64,000 bases of DNA from Synanceia verrucosa (lineage: Eukaryota > Chordata > Actinopteri > Perciformes > Synanceiidae), in assembly GCA_029721515.1 (NCBI GenBank), contig CM056561.1, positions 9,470,501 to 9,534,500 on the forward strand, in the 5' to 3' direction. The position numbers and the translations under genes were made by a program. Below the pieces are notes generated by a model. The model made no database searches. It saw only the letters and a list, made by a program, of their open reading frames with translations, and was not told where the DNA came from. Every line of letters starts with the position of its first letter. Positions within the stretch are counted from its first letter, which is position 1. This document shows, one piece after another, positions 22,230 to 36,200 of the stretch.

Positions 22230-25200
22230 ATAAAAGTTATGATGAAAGAATAGAAATTCAGTGAACATATAAAAATGAAGACAAATGGCTTGCAGATAGA
22301 TTTGCATTACAAAAATGAATATGTGCCGTAGATGTCTGGTATCCAGATGTGCAGTCCGGTGCATGCAAAAAATGTGTATATACACACTATAGCACAGAAT
22401 ATTTTACAGAAATGTATGCCAATTCTGCAATGCTGCATGTCATTTTAATCACAAGTTATATGGAAAAAAAATAACATAATAATACTTTGTAAATATTGTA
22501 AAGCTGATAGCCTAAATAAGAAGTAACTCTCCCACACACACAATGTGACAGTTTCCTATCACCTTTCATAAATCTGCAACCTTGACACAAATGAAAACTT
22601 GTGTGAGTGAGTGGCAGATTTTCATGTTAAATCAGTGGCTGTAGAGCAACAAAAGGAGCCTTACAAAGTCTAAGGAGGCATAGATGTCATAGTAATCTTA
22701 AAACTGATGACAAAGTCTGTGATCCTCTTTTGGTCAGCACTCTATTGAAACAGACCAAATGTAATAAAATTTTGCTAAGCCCTGCTTCAGTCTAGTCTCT
22801 AGTAGAGTATCAGTCATTGTTCAGTGGCTCATGTCCCCCCTCCCTCCTGGATGAGCTGTGCTGAGGCATGCTGGACCCTTGTTTACCCAGGATCCTGAGT
22901 CTCAAGGGCCAGCTGTGTGTGCTTGGGCTCACATTGCCTGTATTTGCTCAAATGATGCAGATCTAATTCTACAGAGCTCCTCACAGATTACACAACTGCT
23001 CCCTGCAGCAGTGGACTTAATGCGATTTTGCTTTAATAATTCTGTATACATGGGTGAAGCACCACCTGTTGAACCTGATCTGAAGTCAGCAACAAGTCAG
23101 ACAACTCTTGGTATTTTCAAACCCTATCCATCCATAATTCCCTCTCTTCATTCCTGCATCTCAAAGATCTCTGGCTCAGACAACAAAGCAAGTAGGAATT
23201 CCCCTTCAAGTGAAAGAAACTTTTTGAGTGACTCCATCATTAAAGCAGATGCCGACATGGCCGGCCTGAGGAATGTAGGGAACAGAAATCACTGCCGTTT
23301 TATAAGAGATGATCAACATTCACATGACAAGAGCCAAAAGCACTTGCTTTTTGACTTAGCTTTATGAGGTGGAGGTCTGTCGGGGGAGATGAAAGGGCCC
23401 AGAAGGAAGGAGAGGCTGTGTTTGCAGACTTAGCAGAGTTCAGTAGTCTGTTGTCCAGATCCGGTGAATGCTCAGCAGCTCCTTTTCACTGCCGTCTGCT
23501 TAATTTGTTGCTGTATAATGAGCCTGTGCACTTCTCCAAATCCATGTGCAGAATGCAGAAGGAGAGTCAATTATATCTGTATTAGCTGGTGTTGGCTGGA
23601 CAATCTCTTTATACACACTCCCCAATCGAGAGCAAGTAGGATGTGTTTACCACAATGAATTCCCTACGCTGAGCAGCCACAATGCCTGTTTGGGTGGCTT
23701 TTGCTTCATTTAAGATACTGTGGCTATTTCAGAGTGGAAAAGCTGGAAAATGACCAAACCGGATTCTGCTAAACATATGGAAACTGAAATTTAGAGCATA
23801 AATAACACTAAAAACACTGTCATAAAGCACATATGTGTACATACATGTGTTTTGGTACTTGCACTTTATTTCTATTTTATGCTACTTTGTAATTCTTATC
23901 CTCTTAATTTTACAGGGGAATACTGATCCATTTACTGATCTAGATTTATTTGAGAGCTAAAGTGACTGAAGTGAGATTAAGATCGCAGATCTAAAATTAA
24001 TTTACCTCTACCTTGACTAGCTAACAGTAAAATATTACTTCCGTATTGATATCAATGATCATATTCCATTGACATAATAAATAATAGTCAGTTATAGCCA
24101 TCATTTTTGGAATTACTGAAGTCGCTAGTCCACCCAATCTGTAAACACTTTAATTATTTTGATTTTATTGTATTTTATTTATTAAATTCAATTAACATTT
24201 ATTACCCAACATTCACGTCTAAAACTGAAATTCATAGCTTACGATTCTGGTGAAGAAATGCAGAATAATTTGTTCATTTACACACTGACTGAAAACTTTG
24301 CAACTTTAAATATGCTTAGTCTAAAATGACTGGAATCAACCTATCAAATACCTATTTTGTCATTATAGAACACCCATTTGTATTCAAACAATAACCCAGA
24401 GATTATCCAGACTACATAACCTCAGTGTCCTCGCTGGCAGCCATGATAGCAGAATATCACTCACATTTAGCCAATAATAGATCCATAATTGTACTTAAGA
24501 AACAGTTTCAATGCAGGACTTTTACTCATTTTCTACTATTTTACTTCCTGGTGATACATGATGACGATCAGGACACAACCATGTGATGCTCTGTTTCCAC
24601 ATCAGAGATGACAGCAGGACTTCAAAGGTCCTGTTAGTACCAGTTAGTGCTGCGAGGTTTGTGAAACAAGTAAAGCCAGAAACCCAACACCAGCCAATCT
24701 AAGCTCCTGAGTGAAAGGACACCTGTGGCTGCTGCATTCACCTCCCACTTTAAGTAGAGGGATTTGTAGAATACCACCATTGCAGGGCTGATGATTCATT
24801 ATGGAATCTAATTAAAATAAATATTAACAAATATTTGTGTAAAGACATGAGCTATTTTCCTCACAGACATTGGCAAAAGATCTAAAGGGATTTTCCTCTG
24901 CCAGGATGAGATATTTCATGTGCATTGTTGCTAGGGATTTCTTAAATTTGGGAGTGGCCAGATTTATTGGAAGTTTTTTTTTTACACCCATCAATTGTGC
25001 TGGTATTATAAGAGCTATTTTTCGGTTTGACTATTCCATGTTTGATGTATTACCAGGGCTGCGGGGTGCTTTATCAGAGGTCAGAATTTAAATAAATTAA
25101 TATGAATTTGGAAATATTTCTCATGGCATTGCAGGGGCGGGTGCATTCAGTCAAAAGCTTCAAAGCTGCATGTTTGCACCACAAACGTGAGGGAAAGTGG

Positions 25201-28200
25201 TATTTTTCATGCACTTCTCACTTTATTCTTCCTTAATCTCATTACTCCCTTGGCTGTTTTCATACCTGCAGATAAAAAAAAGAAAAACCCTGAGATCAAT
25301 TATATTTGCCTCACTTTTCAAGCTGCTTGTTGTCATTTTGCCATCTGCAGACCAGCATGTCCAGTACAATGTGGTGCATTCAAGGAGCCTCTTTGGCTTT
25401 CTGAACAGAGAGGGACCCTTTTCTCTTGCTTCTCGCCCCAATTCAGGGCTTTCTTCTCCCTTTTAAGTGGGCTGTTGATGAGGTTAGTCTAATCAGATTA
25501 AGTCAACTCACATTGGTCTCTGCAGTTTGTTTTCCTTCCAAAGGCGTCCTGACATCTCCTATACTTTTTCTTTATTCTCCTCTTTGCACTTTTCATCCAG
25601 GCTTCCACCCAAAAAAACCCTTTCAGCAGAGGTCCCAATGGACTCCTTTATAAACCGCAGTTCCCCTGATGATATAGGATATTTAGAATGGGTCACTAGA
25701 CTGCTATGCATGGGAAAGGCCTTTAAAGTTGTGCAGTGACGCATTTGGACATTTCCACTGGTGTCTGTGTGAATGCCAGAGATTAGGTAAACACAAAGCA
25801 CCAAATCAAATTTTGGAAATTGCTGGAACCTTTAATTTGATTCCTAAATAAATGCTTGAGGGGAGTTTTGTAAACTACAACGTTAATGCAATCTAGACTT
25901 TTATCTGGACACTTGGATGAGAGTGGAGTTTTCACGGGCAACTTGTTAAATAGTTTTTAAGTGAAATATACATGCTTTTATTGTTTAGATTTACCAAGAT
26001 GTGACTGTTACACACATTGGGTGAAGAAATTACCCAGTTAAATCATCATATCCTTGTTGTTTTACTTGAAAAAAAAAGAAAACAAGCTCTTAATCATGCG
26101 TTATTATGAACTTATTTTATATTTGCATATTTTGGAAAGAATAACCAGAAACTGTGCTATTAACATGAAATGTGTTTTTATTGCATGGGGAGAGACTAAT
26201 GTCTGCTGTATTTTAGTGCAAATTGAGTTGATTTTATTATTTTGTTTGTTGTTCATGTCCGGAAATACTCCGACAGTACATGAGGAAAGTAAATAGCCAT
26301 AGCAATGCAACAGCTGTGTCACAAATATATCATCACATTTAATGAGAACTTCTTTATAAAGTACTCACTTTTAAACGATAATTGGAGAGGGTCATTGAAG
26401 AAAGAAAAAAGTCTGGGAAGTTCTTGACCTCGTGGTGAAATTAATTCTTATTTTGGAAATTTGATTTGATTAATGTGCACAGATGCCCAGTTTAGATTCT
26501 ACACCCCACCTGTAACTGTAAAATCTCTGAAGTTTCTCATCAGTGGTGCACTGTAACTTGACTCCCCCGCTAATAACAGGCTTACAAAGACAATGAGCAC
26601 AATGAGTACAGAGGAGGTCTTTTCAGATGACTTCAGGGCCCCCCCTGAGAAAAGACATGGCAGCCCACTGACTGAATGGGAAGCTGTGGAACCATTTCAA
26701 GCTAATGGATCTGAGAGACTGTCCACATAATTACATTAGAGCATTTCAGCAGCCCTTTGAGCTCCACTCTTGCAGCTTGGGCACACCACAGCACTGCATT
26801 CATATCATAGCTCCACAGTGGAATGTGCTATGACAGATATGGCCCTCTTGGGCACTCTTGAACAAGGTTGCTCTCCATGGGACAAGCAAACCCCCTCATA
26901 CCTCTACATGCAAGTTCCTGGGTTTGAAACAGAGGGTGGGCACCACAAAGACAAAGGATCAAATGTGGAGGGCAAAGGAAATCTAAAAAATCAATTTAGT
27001 GTCAAAGAAATGATGTTGGAGTGCAACAATATGCATATGATTTATTCAGTTTATTTTTAACGGCTTGCATTACATGGTATATAAAACTGATTTTACAGTT
27101 AATTATATAAGGGGAACAAATTTATTGTATGATTTTGCAGCCAACTAAAATAGTATGTGGTGCTAGGCCATTATATACATCAGTGCTGTGTCCACCCTTT
27201 ATGGTTTGTTGTTTATTGACAACCCAAGTATTTCCTTCATACTAAATAGCAATGCAGTGGCAAATGAACAATACGTATACAGAAAATCAGGCAGAAAATC
27301 AGCTTTTTTTCTCTCTTCAGGTTTAAAGTGAGCTTGTGTCTAATCCATTCCAGCCAAACCAAACACATGTAAAAAGAGAACAAGACTTTTCACTTGCTGT
27401 GGTAAATGCTGCTGAATAAGTCAAACAGACGAACACAGAGCACAAAAAAGGCATGCATTTGTCGTCACATTAACATACCGACTCCTCAATCAATTTTGAT
27501 TTATAAAGAGCCTCTCCAAACCTTCACAGGCCCAAGACTGATGTCCTCTCAATTTGTGACCAAAAGCGTAAATTCCACACAAAAGTCTGCACCAACAGAC
27601 CAAGTGGAAAATCCCTCAAACTAATATAACACAAAGCATCAATTTTGAAATTTTCCTCCTTGATAGCCATATTAAAAGATACTATTGATCTTTTTGTTCA
27701 ATTTGTTGGTAGAAGAAATGCTTTGCTTCTCTCGATCTTCTGGAAAAAAAAAATGACTCCTTTTGTGGAGGAGCAAAATCAATGCAAATTAATCCTTTAT
27801 GCATTCCCCTGTGAATAATTCACGCCTTTACACTTTTGTCTGGGGCCCGTGAACTAAACAAAATCATAAGAAAAGTGGAGAATGTGAGCGTTTATTGGCC
27901 AGTGGAGGAGAGAGATGACCCCACTCATTGGTGACAATGACTCCTTTATGGCACTGGTGTGAACCCATGACGCAAGGCTATTCCACTCTGACTGACCAGC
28001 ACCACAGGAGATCCAACATGGGCAAAAAAGGTGCCCCAGTTAAACCAACTCTTTTTACACTCATAATGGAGCTTAGAGAACCGAAGAAATGCTGAAGGAC
28101 GAGTTGACAATCTGCAGGCTGTCGGTGACACACAAACAGATCTATTATCAGTTGGAATATTTCCCAAAATTATTTAAATTCTTTCGGATAACATGAACAT

Positions 28201-28290
28201 ATTTATACTTGCATTTATATTTTTGTGTATAGATTATTGTAATGTGTACCATAAAGAGGAACATCAAAGTCTATCTACAGGATTTGGGAA
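22230..28290. other. Gene desert, part 1
   Basis: No convincing exon. The longest frame (22858-23367, plus, 169 codons) has no similarity I recognise, no good start context and no domain. Low-repeat stretches of mixed composition occur at about 22830-23660, 25130-25660 and 27770-28170. These contain TAAT, TTTATGG and CAATT words of the kind frequent in developmental enhancers and are candidates for conserved non-coding elements. The intervening DNA (23800-24500, 25800-26350) is AT-rich and featureless. Confidence 0.4.
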
Positions 28291-28480
28291 GAACAGAATA
28301 GAATAGAATAGAACTACTTTATTGATCCCAACCTGGGAAATTATGTTGCAGCAAAAGCAAGAAATGTAATCACAGTATAAAAAGAAGTAATATAAAGAAC
28401 AGAGAAGTATTACTATTTACACTTCAAGTATAATTCAGAAGAGCGGTATTAAAAGTATAAAAATGTATATGCAGATAAAT
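28291..28480 (-). mobile_element. 3' tail of a non-LTR element, minus strand
   Basis: On the minus strand the sequence ends GGGATCAATAAAGTAG followed by TTCTATTC repeats. This is the typical 3' end of fish LINE/SINE copies, in which the tail is a short simple repeat. The body runs into the minisatellite at 28480-29050. Confidence 0.6.
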
Positions 28481-29050
28481 AATTGTAACTCGTGGTGATA
28501 TTCATAGTGCAAACAAACACTAAGGGGCAGTGAAATAAAGATGAACATTAGGTTAAGATATAACAATTATGACTATAAATGATAGTGCAAATAAACAGTA
28601 AGTTTGCACTGAAAAACAGTATGATGTGTTATAACAATTATGACTCTATAAATAGTGCAAATAAACAGTAAGGTGCAGTGAACTAGAGATGAACAGTGTG
28701 TTATGATATAACAATTATGACTCTATAAATAGTGCAAATAAACAGTAAGGTGCAGTGAAGTAGAGACGAACAGTGTGTTATGATATAACAATTATGACTC
28801 TATAAATAGCACAAATAAACAGTAAGGTGCAGTGAAGTAGAGACGAACAGTGTGTTAAGATATAACAATTATGACTCTATAAATAGTGCAAATAAACAGT
28901 AAGGTGCAGTGAAGTAGAGATGAACAGTGTGTTATGATATAACAATTATGACTCTATAAATAGCACAAATAAACAGTAAGGTGCAGTGAAGTAGAGATGA
29001 GTATGGTGTGTTATAACAATTATGACAATAAATAGTGCAAATAAAGAGTA
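28480..29050. repeat. 77-bp minisatellite
   Basis: Five steps of tandem repeats mark the array. The anchor GACTCTATAAATAG recurs at 28642, 28719, 28796, 28873 and 28950, exactly 77 bp apart, with shorter variant units at each edge (anchors near 28571 and 29024). Each unit contains CAAATAAACAGTAAGGTGCAG and TATAACAATTATGA. Units differ by a few substitutions. It is AT-rich, without coding capacity, and lies in the body of the minus-strand retroelement fragment. Confidence 0.93.
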
Positions 29051-29677
29051 AAGTTGTGAGAAAAGTAGCGCGAGGAAGCTGAGTGAAATTTGATAAGTGT
29101 TTGAGGATGAATGTTGAATTTGAAAAAAAATCTGTTGAGGAAGAGTTAGAAAGAATCAGTGTTACACCAGACCTCTCAGGATGTCAAATACACCGTTATT
29201 GGCGTGAGATGCCGCCACAAAAGACAGCCTTTAGCACCTGTGTGACACGCTTTGACTAGGTGACCAAGGTAAATGCTCAGGGAAAGTACGGTTTTATGGT
29301 GATAAAGTTCATTTTCATTTTCATTTTGCAAACATAAGAGCCCAAACATGTTGCTTTTTCCTAAACCTAAGTGGTTTTGTTGCCTGAAGCTAAAGTGATG
29401 CCGACGTGTGAGACAAAGCAGTGTATGATGAGTCAGTCATGTTGGCATACCACACCTGAATCTCCTGAGAAGAATTGCCTGGTGGGTAATGTAGGCACCA
29501 ACTTTTGACAGGAACAATACGTAGAACAAAAAAGACAATATCTACAGCTCTGGTGCATCAATTTTTCTACTTTTCTTCAGTACATTGAATGAACAGCTCT
29601 GCAGTGAGACCACTGACCGCAACCAGAGTATGAAACTGAACTTGATTGGCTATTTCATTCACTAAAATACATTTGTT
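29051..29677. other. Intergenic, no gene seen
   Basis: No gene recognised. Around 29310-29332 there is a short TTTTCA repeat. Confidence 0.5.
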
Positions 29678-29745
29678 GACAGCTGGGATAGGCTCCAACC
29701 CCCCCGCGACCCTATGAGGATAAGTGGTAGATAATGGATGGATGA
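29678..29745 (+). mobile_element. Fragment of dispersed fish repeat (3' end)
   Basis: Contains AGCTGGGATAGGCTCCAACC, then CGCGACCCTATGAGGATAAG, and ends in GGATGGATG. This is the well-known 3' end of a very abundant teleost retroelement-derived repeat. The same family is present in the opposite orientation at 40221-40453. Confidence 0.7.
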
Positions 29746-32700
29746 AAATATATTTGTTGTTTTTGTATTTGTAACCTTCTGCAATGTTAGGAAAGCGTAA
29801 AGCCAATGATTGTTTGTGTTTTTCTTGAAATCAGCTCTGGCACAGCCCTCCACTTAGCGTTGATTAAAATCTTGCCTTAACACCCACTTTTACAAAGCAG
29901 TTAAACAACTAACACAGTTTTCCTCATTAACATGAGAACAGACTTTACCATAAAAAGACAGGCCTCTGATGAACAACAGACAAATCACTTTCCACTACTT
30001 TAAGAGCAAGAGATGCTGACTTTGCGAGACGCTGACGGAGTGATGATCCCTGATTCAATCCTTCATGTCACAGTTTGCTTGCTGATCTCAGCACATTCCT
30101 GCACAAGGCTGAAGGTAAAACAAAGGCCACAGAGTAGCCTAAAACTATTGTGTCTTTTAACTGTAACAATCTGAATGTTTCATGTAGCGGCGTTTCCATG
30201 TTTGTGGTCACCTCGGACATCATCCCACCATCAAAGTCCCCTCTAAACCCCAAAACACTGCCGCCCTTCCTTTTCCCTCTGATATGGAGATTAACACACT
30301 TCACAGCGCATACCCTCCCTTTAACTTTTATTTTGTGCTAAACGTTGCGGAGGAGACGATTTGTGTCTCTGGAAAACACCATGTATCAATCACATCAAAA
30401 GCCCAGGAAACAAAAGCGGAGGCTGGCAGCATCGGACAAACACTCCCATTAGTCACTGCAGCCTCTTTCATGTGCATCACATCACGGACGAAGGAGGGTT
30501 GTTTACTCTGGAAATATCTCACACTGTAAAGGCAAAGACAACCCACCGCCTGGCCCATTCAACAAGCACGGAAACAAGCGAACCACTGTGTGGTCGATTA
30601 CAATAAACACGGATCAAAGAGCACAAAATGGACTCTGGCTTCATAATGCGCCATGTGGCACAACCTTTTTTGCTACAAGACCCTCGTACTCGATCTTCCC
30701 ACACTCATATACAAACTCACCATTAATAAGGTCTGAAAAGTGTGATTTTCAGCTTTCCCTCTTGTGTTTCTCTTCCTTGTCTCACCCCCAGCCCCCTGCC
30801 TGGTGCTGACCCAGCCAGCAGACCCCCTCTGCCCCCTCCATGGCCCCCTCCAACCCTGGGAAGAAGAGGCCCACGACCAGGGCTCATTAGCAGCGCCCAC
30901 CTGGAGGCTGGCTGGGGGCTAACAGGGGACCACGGGGCCTGAGGCCTTGATCTGTTGGCTGTGAGCAGCAGTGTGATGCACAGCGGGAAAGGGCCACTGC
31001 CGCAGCGTATAGCAGCATCAGATATACAGTATATGCTCCAAAGGCCCTGAGTCGATCAAGCTTAATCCGTTTAATTGTTCCCTTAGCAAAGCCACACCTC
31101 TGTCTTTTAACCCACCAGGAGCCCCTTTCACCAATTCCCTCTCATAAAAGTCAGTCAGAAAGTTTATAACTGTTTGTGTTGATGGTATCATCACAGCATT
31201 GAAACAGTCTGTAAAACAATTATGGAAAGGCCTTTTGTGTGTTGTCTTTGAAGTCCAACCACCTTATGCAAATTCTGTATCTCTTCAGCCACTCTTCATT
31301 TTGACTAACAAATCACACCCTTGTTTGGTGGTGATGGTTAGAGGGTGGGATTGTTTGCTGTATTTACTCACGGGGCGAGGTTGCTGGTGTGTCTGAGTGC
31401 AATACACCGATGGTCTGGAGCCCCTGTGGTCAGATGGCCTGGGTCTGGAGGACACACAAAGGGATTCTTCTGAAGGAATAGCATGTCTCCTGAACCATGT
31501 GGCTCCAGTCAAGCCGACTGCACCCAGAGGTTCATGTCACAGTATCCGAACGACGGCCTTTCCAGTGGTAGGGGTTAGCTTTGGAGTTACATATGTATAG
31601 TGAATTTTTCAAATAGTTTCACATAATGCTGTTTGGGAAATGAGGATCACCTCATTTTCTGACTACACATGAGATGCCGGGTGAAAAGGATCAAAAATGT
31701 ACCAACGGATATCACCATTAACTCACATTAAGACAAGTATTTTTAGAGTGACAAGTCTTCTAAACATGTTTAAATATACAAATCTTATCACATTTGAATA
31801 CATTTCCATTTAAATAAAGCCAGGTTAAAATTATTTTTTCATGTTGGTATTTTAGAGTCAAATGTTTTTGGATATCTCTTTCACTCCATGCATTTGAAAA
31901 TGCACCCATAATGTATTTAGGAATAAAATGTTCCATAAATCAGGCTGTAGTTTTTGTTTTTTTTTAATTCAGGAGAAATCTACAGATGCAAATATGTATA
32001 TTTTGGATGTTATGTCTAAAATCATGAAATATTTTTACATGGAGTGTCTCACCTTAAACAATATAATTGACGGTATCATTTAACTAAAAAGAAAACAACT
32101 GCAAAGATGTCAGAACATACGATGAAACATTATTCATCCTGAAGGAAATTTCTGATAGAAGTAACCTCTAAAAAGTGTTTTATAAAACCATATTATTCAA
32201 AAAAACATGTTAATGATATTCACACTAAATCCATATAAAATGATCTTTCATTCTTGTGACAAATAACCAGACTGATGCTGATGTTGACAACACATTTGTG
32301 AATGTACCTTTTTTTTTTCTCTTCATCGAACCTATTGGAAAATTATAATTTATCAGTCAGAGATTTGGACTTTCAGTTATTTTTGATTGTACAGCTTGAG
32401 TGGGTGACAATACACTGTACAAACTCACAAAACAGGGAATGATTTCACAAATAAGTGTTTTAAATTACACAACAAGAAACAAAAATCTTCAAGGATATCA
32501 GATAATATATAATATATGGTTATGTACAGTAAATGATCCTGAAAGCAAAGTGAGTTTGTCCACTCATTTATCATTCATTTGCTTTTCAATTTTTCATGTG
32601 TCCTGGCATTTGTGTTGACTGAAGAGTAGGGAGGACGTCATGGTTTTATTCAGCTTGTAAAAACAACAGCTGTGACCCTCAGGCTCACTTCCCCTTCAGA

Positions 32701-33187
32701 CTCTTGGACCTGCATGCACTGTGTCAGGTGATAGAAACCCCAAAGGGTCATCACTGGAACATACATTACATTAAATATTATATTGCAAATGATCTTCTCT
32801 GAGATTGGCTGTCTGATGAACGCGAACCATTTAAAAATAGTGTTGGGTTTCAGTGAGCTTATCAGATCAAAGAGGAAGAGTCTGGGTTGCTGCTGGTGAA
32901 TATGAACAATGGACTGGTCATGATGACTGGTAAATCTCAGTCACAGGCCAGCACATCAATGACAATTAGCATCAGCTTGACTCTCCAGGCTCACCCCTTA
33001 AGCAGGATGAAAAAAGTGACCTGCTGACTAAGCACATTCCACCTGCAGCCTGCAGTTCAAAGGGCTCCTGTGATGGTCACCCTCTGCACCTCACCGCTCT
33101 GCCTCTATCCAACCACCACCTGCCCCGAGGCAAAGCTCACCCTCCTCCACACCGCGGGTGACCCGGTGCTCCATCATCAACGTCTCA
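29746..33187. other. Gene desert, part 2
   Basis: No coding gene recognised. The 30740-31110 part is GC-rich, then carries an AT-rich phrase with TTAATCCGTTTAATTG, and has no repeat signature; it is a candidate conserved element. 31590-32640 is AT-rich and featureless. 32990-33180 is GC-rich. Confidence 0.4.
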
Positions 33188-33274
33188 GCCCATTCAAAAC
33201 ACATGGAGCTGCTCTGAGCGCTAGCTGAGGCACTACCTGCCGACTAAGTGCCTCAGGTGATGTTTGAATGGGCT
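33188..33274. other. Nested inverted repeats (possible structured element)
   Basis: AGCCCATTCAAA (33188-33199) is a perfect 12-bp inverted repeat of TTTGAATGGGCT (33263-33274). Inside, CTGAGGCACT (33225-33234) is a perfect 10-bp inverted repeat of AGTGCCTCAG (33247-33256), with a 12-base loop. The left side has about 25 unpaired bases between the two stems, the right side six, so it is not a regular microRNA-like hairpin. Either a structured RNA or a small foldback DNA element could explain it. Confidence 0.45.
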
Positions 33275-36200
33275 TCACTTGAGAATTAGCCACACCTCTC
33301 CCCCCTCAGAGACGAGGCACGAGGGAGGCGACATATGGCTGACTCGGATGAATTCCCCTACTGTTTCAAAAGACTCTCAGAGGCCTTGGGGGTGATCGGA
33401 ACTTCACGCTCCTCTTTACTAGATTAAGTCTAATAATCTGCCAGTAACGAGACTTTAAATCCAGAGCGGTAAAACACTGGGCCTCGGGGTTCACTTACAC
33501 ACAGTGCATGCTGTTTTCCCTTTAACACTCTATTTTATGACTGCAAGTAAGAGTTAATGTTCATCAACTTTCACCTCATCCATGAGCAAAGAGAAAGATT
33601 TGTTGATAGCAGGCAGAGATTCCCAAAATGTGGTAAACTGAATCTGTGCAGCATCTTAGTGGACTAAACCACTGATGACAGATGATTCAAAGCATTTCAT
33701 TTGAAGATACAAGTCAGAGTGAGTGGCCGTAGTGCAGGCACGACTATGGCAAGTAATGGCCGTCAAAGTTGAACCACTCAGGACTTTCTCAGATTTCAGC
33801 AGTCAACTTAATGAGTACAACGCTGTCAGCAAACTGACTGGACTGTCTTCATTGCTTGTATGCATCTAACGTTTATATCTGATGACAAACAGTGCTATAA
33901 AGGACAAAAGTGACATCTTGTCTCTGAGAGCAATTTTCATTAAAAACAGCAGAGCAAAATGGCACCAACTCATACTGACACAAGGACAAGAAAGCCCCTG
34001 GTTACCTTTCTTGGGGATTGCTGTTGAGTTCATAATGACGCCAGGACTCCCACTGGAGAGTTGATTAGGCAGATGCCTTCACTGGGCTACAGAACCGAGC
34101 GTCAGGCCTGTCTCCTGCTCTCCAGGGACTCAGTTCATTCATTCACTGTAATTCATGGCCGACCCCGACACAGCCCAGGATGCTGCACCTTCTCTCCTTT
34201 CCATTTATTTAATTTGGAGCTGAAGTAGCAGAGGCAGGAAGGAAGCCCAGCAATGGAAGATATTAGACTGTGTAGAAATCATGTTCAAGAGTGAATCAGT
34301 TGAGAGCCTCTTGTGATCGAGGTCTTTCTGGAGCTGCTTCACAGTGAACCGAGTGCAGTAGTTTTCCAACCTTTTTGGCATATGTCCCCTTGGAGATGCT
34401 ATACATGATAGCCAGAGGATTAATGTTGCAGCAAACAGCTATTTACTTTATATTGGATACAGAGGAGTAATTAAGTAATTAAGTCGCTTTCCCTCTGTGT
34501 CTTTTGTATTCTGAGTTTTCTGTGCTTTGTTGACATGTTGATGAATGTGAGTGTCTGATATTGGCTAGCTCTCCTCATAGTTTCCGGTCACGGCTGATAA
34601 CGCCATCCTGACCGATGCCCTCATCACAGAGGGGTAGCGTTCCCTCAGGTAAACAGTTCTACCAGCGCTATTGCTGTTGCTGGCATTGGTCGTGTAGCAC
34701 AGCGGAAATGTTGTGAGCCACGTGGAGGCAATTGAAATGCTTTGTTTTCCATTCATAAAAAACCTTAAAGTCAAAGCTGGCTCTACATGTATAAATTAAA
34801 GAGTGACTCTCCCCCCTGCAATTTGTTTCACACTTTTTCAGTATTTTTACAGAAAAACAATCATCCAATAAGCCAGAAAAAATAAACATAGTTCAACGTG
34901 GGATCATTTTCTTGTTAATTATGTCATGACCTGATCATATTTATTCTGCAACCCTTTGAGTGGCCGCAGCTCACAGGTTGAGAACATGGCTAGTTCATTC
35001 CTCTCTGCTCCCTGTCTTTATGCTAAGCTAAAATAACAATCTCCTGGCTGTAGCTTCATATTTAATGTACAAACATTAGAGCAGTATTGATAATGTCATC
35101 TAGTCAAAATGTCACTTTGATAAATCATTCATTAAAGCCTTAGATGTAAATTATCAATACTGTCTTTGCACAGTTTACAATGTCTAGTCACTTCACTAGT
35201 CTGAGACAAATAATTCCTACCCTCTTACTGTGATTCAAAAAAGAGGTATCCTGCAGATAACCCAAGACTGAAAACGATGATAAAAACAACAGATACAATG
35301 CACTTTGTGAATAAAAAATCAAATCACAAATAGGCATATAAGCAGTTGGTTGTGTCAGGTTTGCTAGTGGTTATGTTAATAGTTATTATACTTGAATCCC
35401 TCAGATGCAGGTTATGTCATTGCTTTGGTCTCCACATCAGGTCAAAGTGAGTGTGTCTTCGTTCTGCACTGAAAACCATGCTGAAGACAAAGACATTCCA
35501 GTCTGGAGACAACTGAAACCTCCTCACCAGGAAAAAAGACCAAACAAGGTTTCTCGGCTTGACGGTGTCTCTTCCGACCTTATGCCAGACAGCCGACTGG
35601 AAATGCCAGGAATGCTAGACTGCTGCTCGATAGGAGACCATGTTCCACTTATTGGCTACTGGTGGGCAGAGCCATGGGGACAATGTCCAAGATGAGTTCC
35701 CACACAATAGGAACAAGACATTTATGACTTTTCAGCCACAGGAAAAATTGAAGGTTCACACTCAGGACACTTGCTGCCCTCGTACTCCCACTGACAGACT
35801 GGGAGAGATGCTGCTCTGGGCAGACACCCCTTGAATTTTTGTGCCATGCCTGAAAGGCTGAAGAAAAGGTCTCCTCTGAACCCAACCAGGCTGTCCCATT
35901 TGGGGTGATTTAAATGGCCTGTTATTACCTTTCTCAGCCATTGTCTCTCTACTGGTATCCCAGTCTTATGATGCCTTTGGTTATTAGTTTCACCAGCAGA
36001 ATCCTGGTTTGGTATTTCACTGGCATGTAAAAATGACTTGCGATAACCCGGGCAACCAAAGTGAGAAATCCACTCACTCATTCTAATGACAGCTAAAGAT
36101 TGGACTGAGGACAAATATAAAATAAATACTTGTAGGACTAAGAATGGTCTAATAGTGGTGAATAGTGGTCAAGTTACTCACCCAAACATACAGTCAATTA

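Noticed and set aside
22858..23367. 169-codon open frame on the plus strand
   Set aside because: No domain or family resemblance, no codon pattern like a real exon, no splice or promoter context; chance length is plausible in 64 kb.
33188..33274. microRNA precursor
   Set aside because: The stems are separated by a strongly asymmetric unpaired segment, so no regular 60-80-base hairpin with a 22-base duplex can form.
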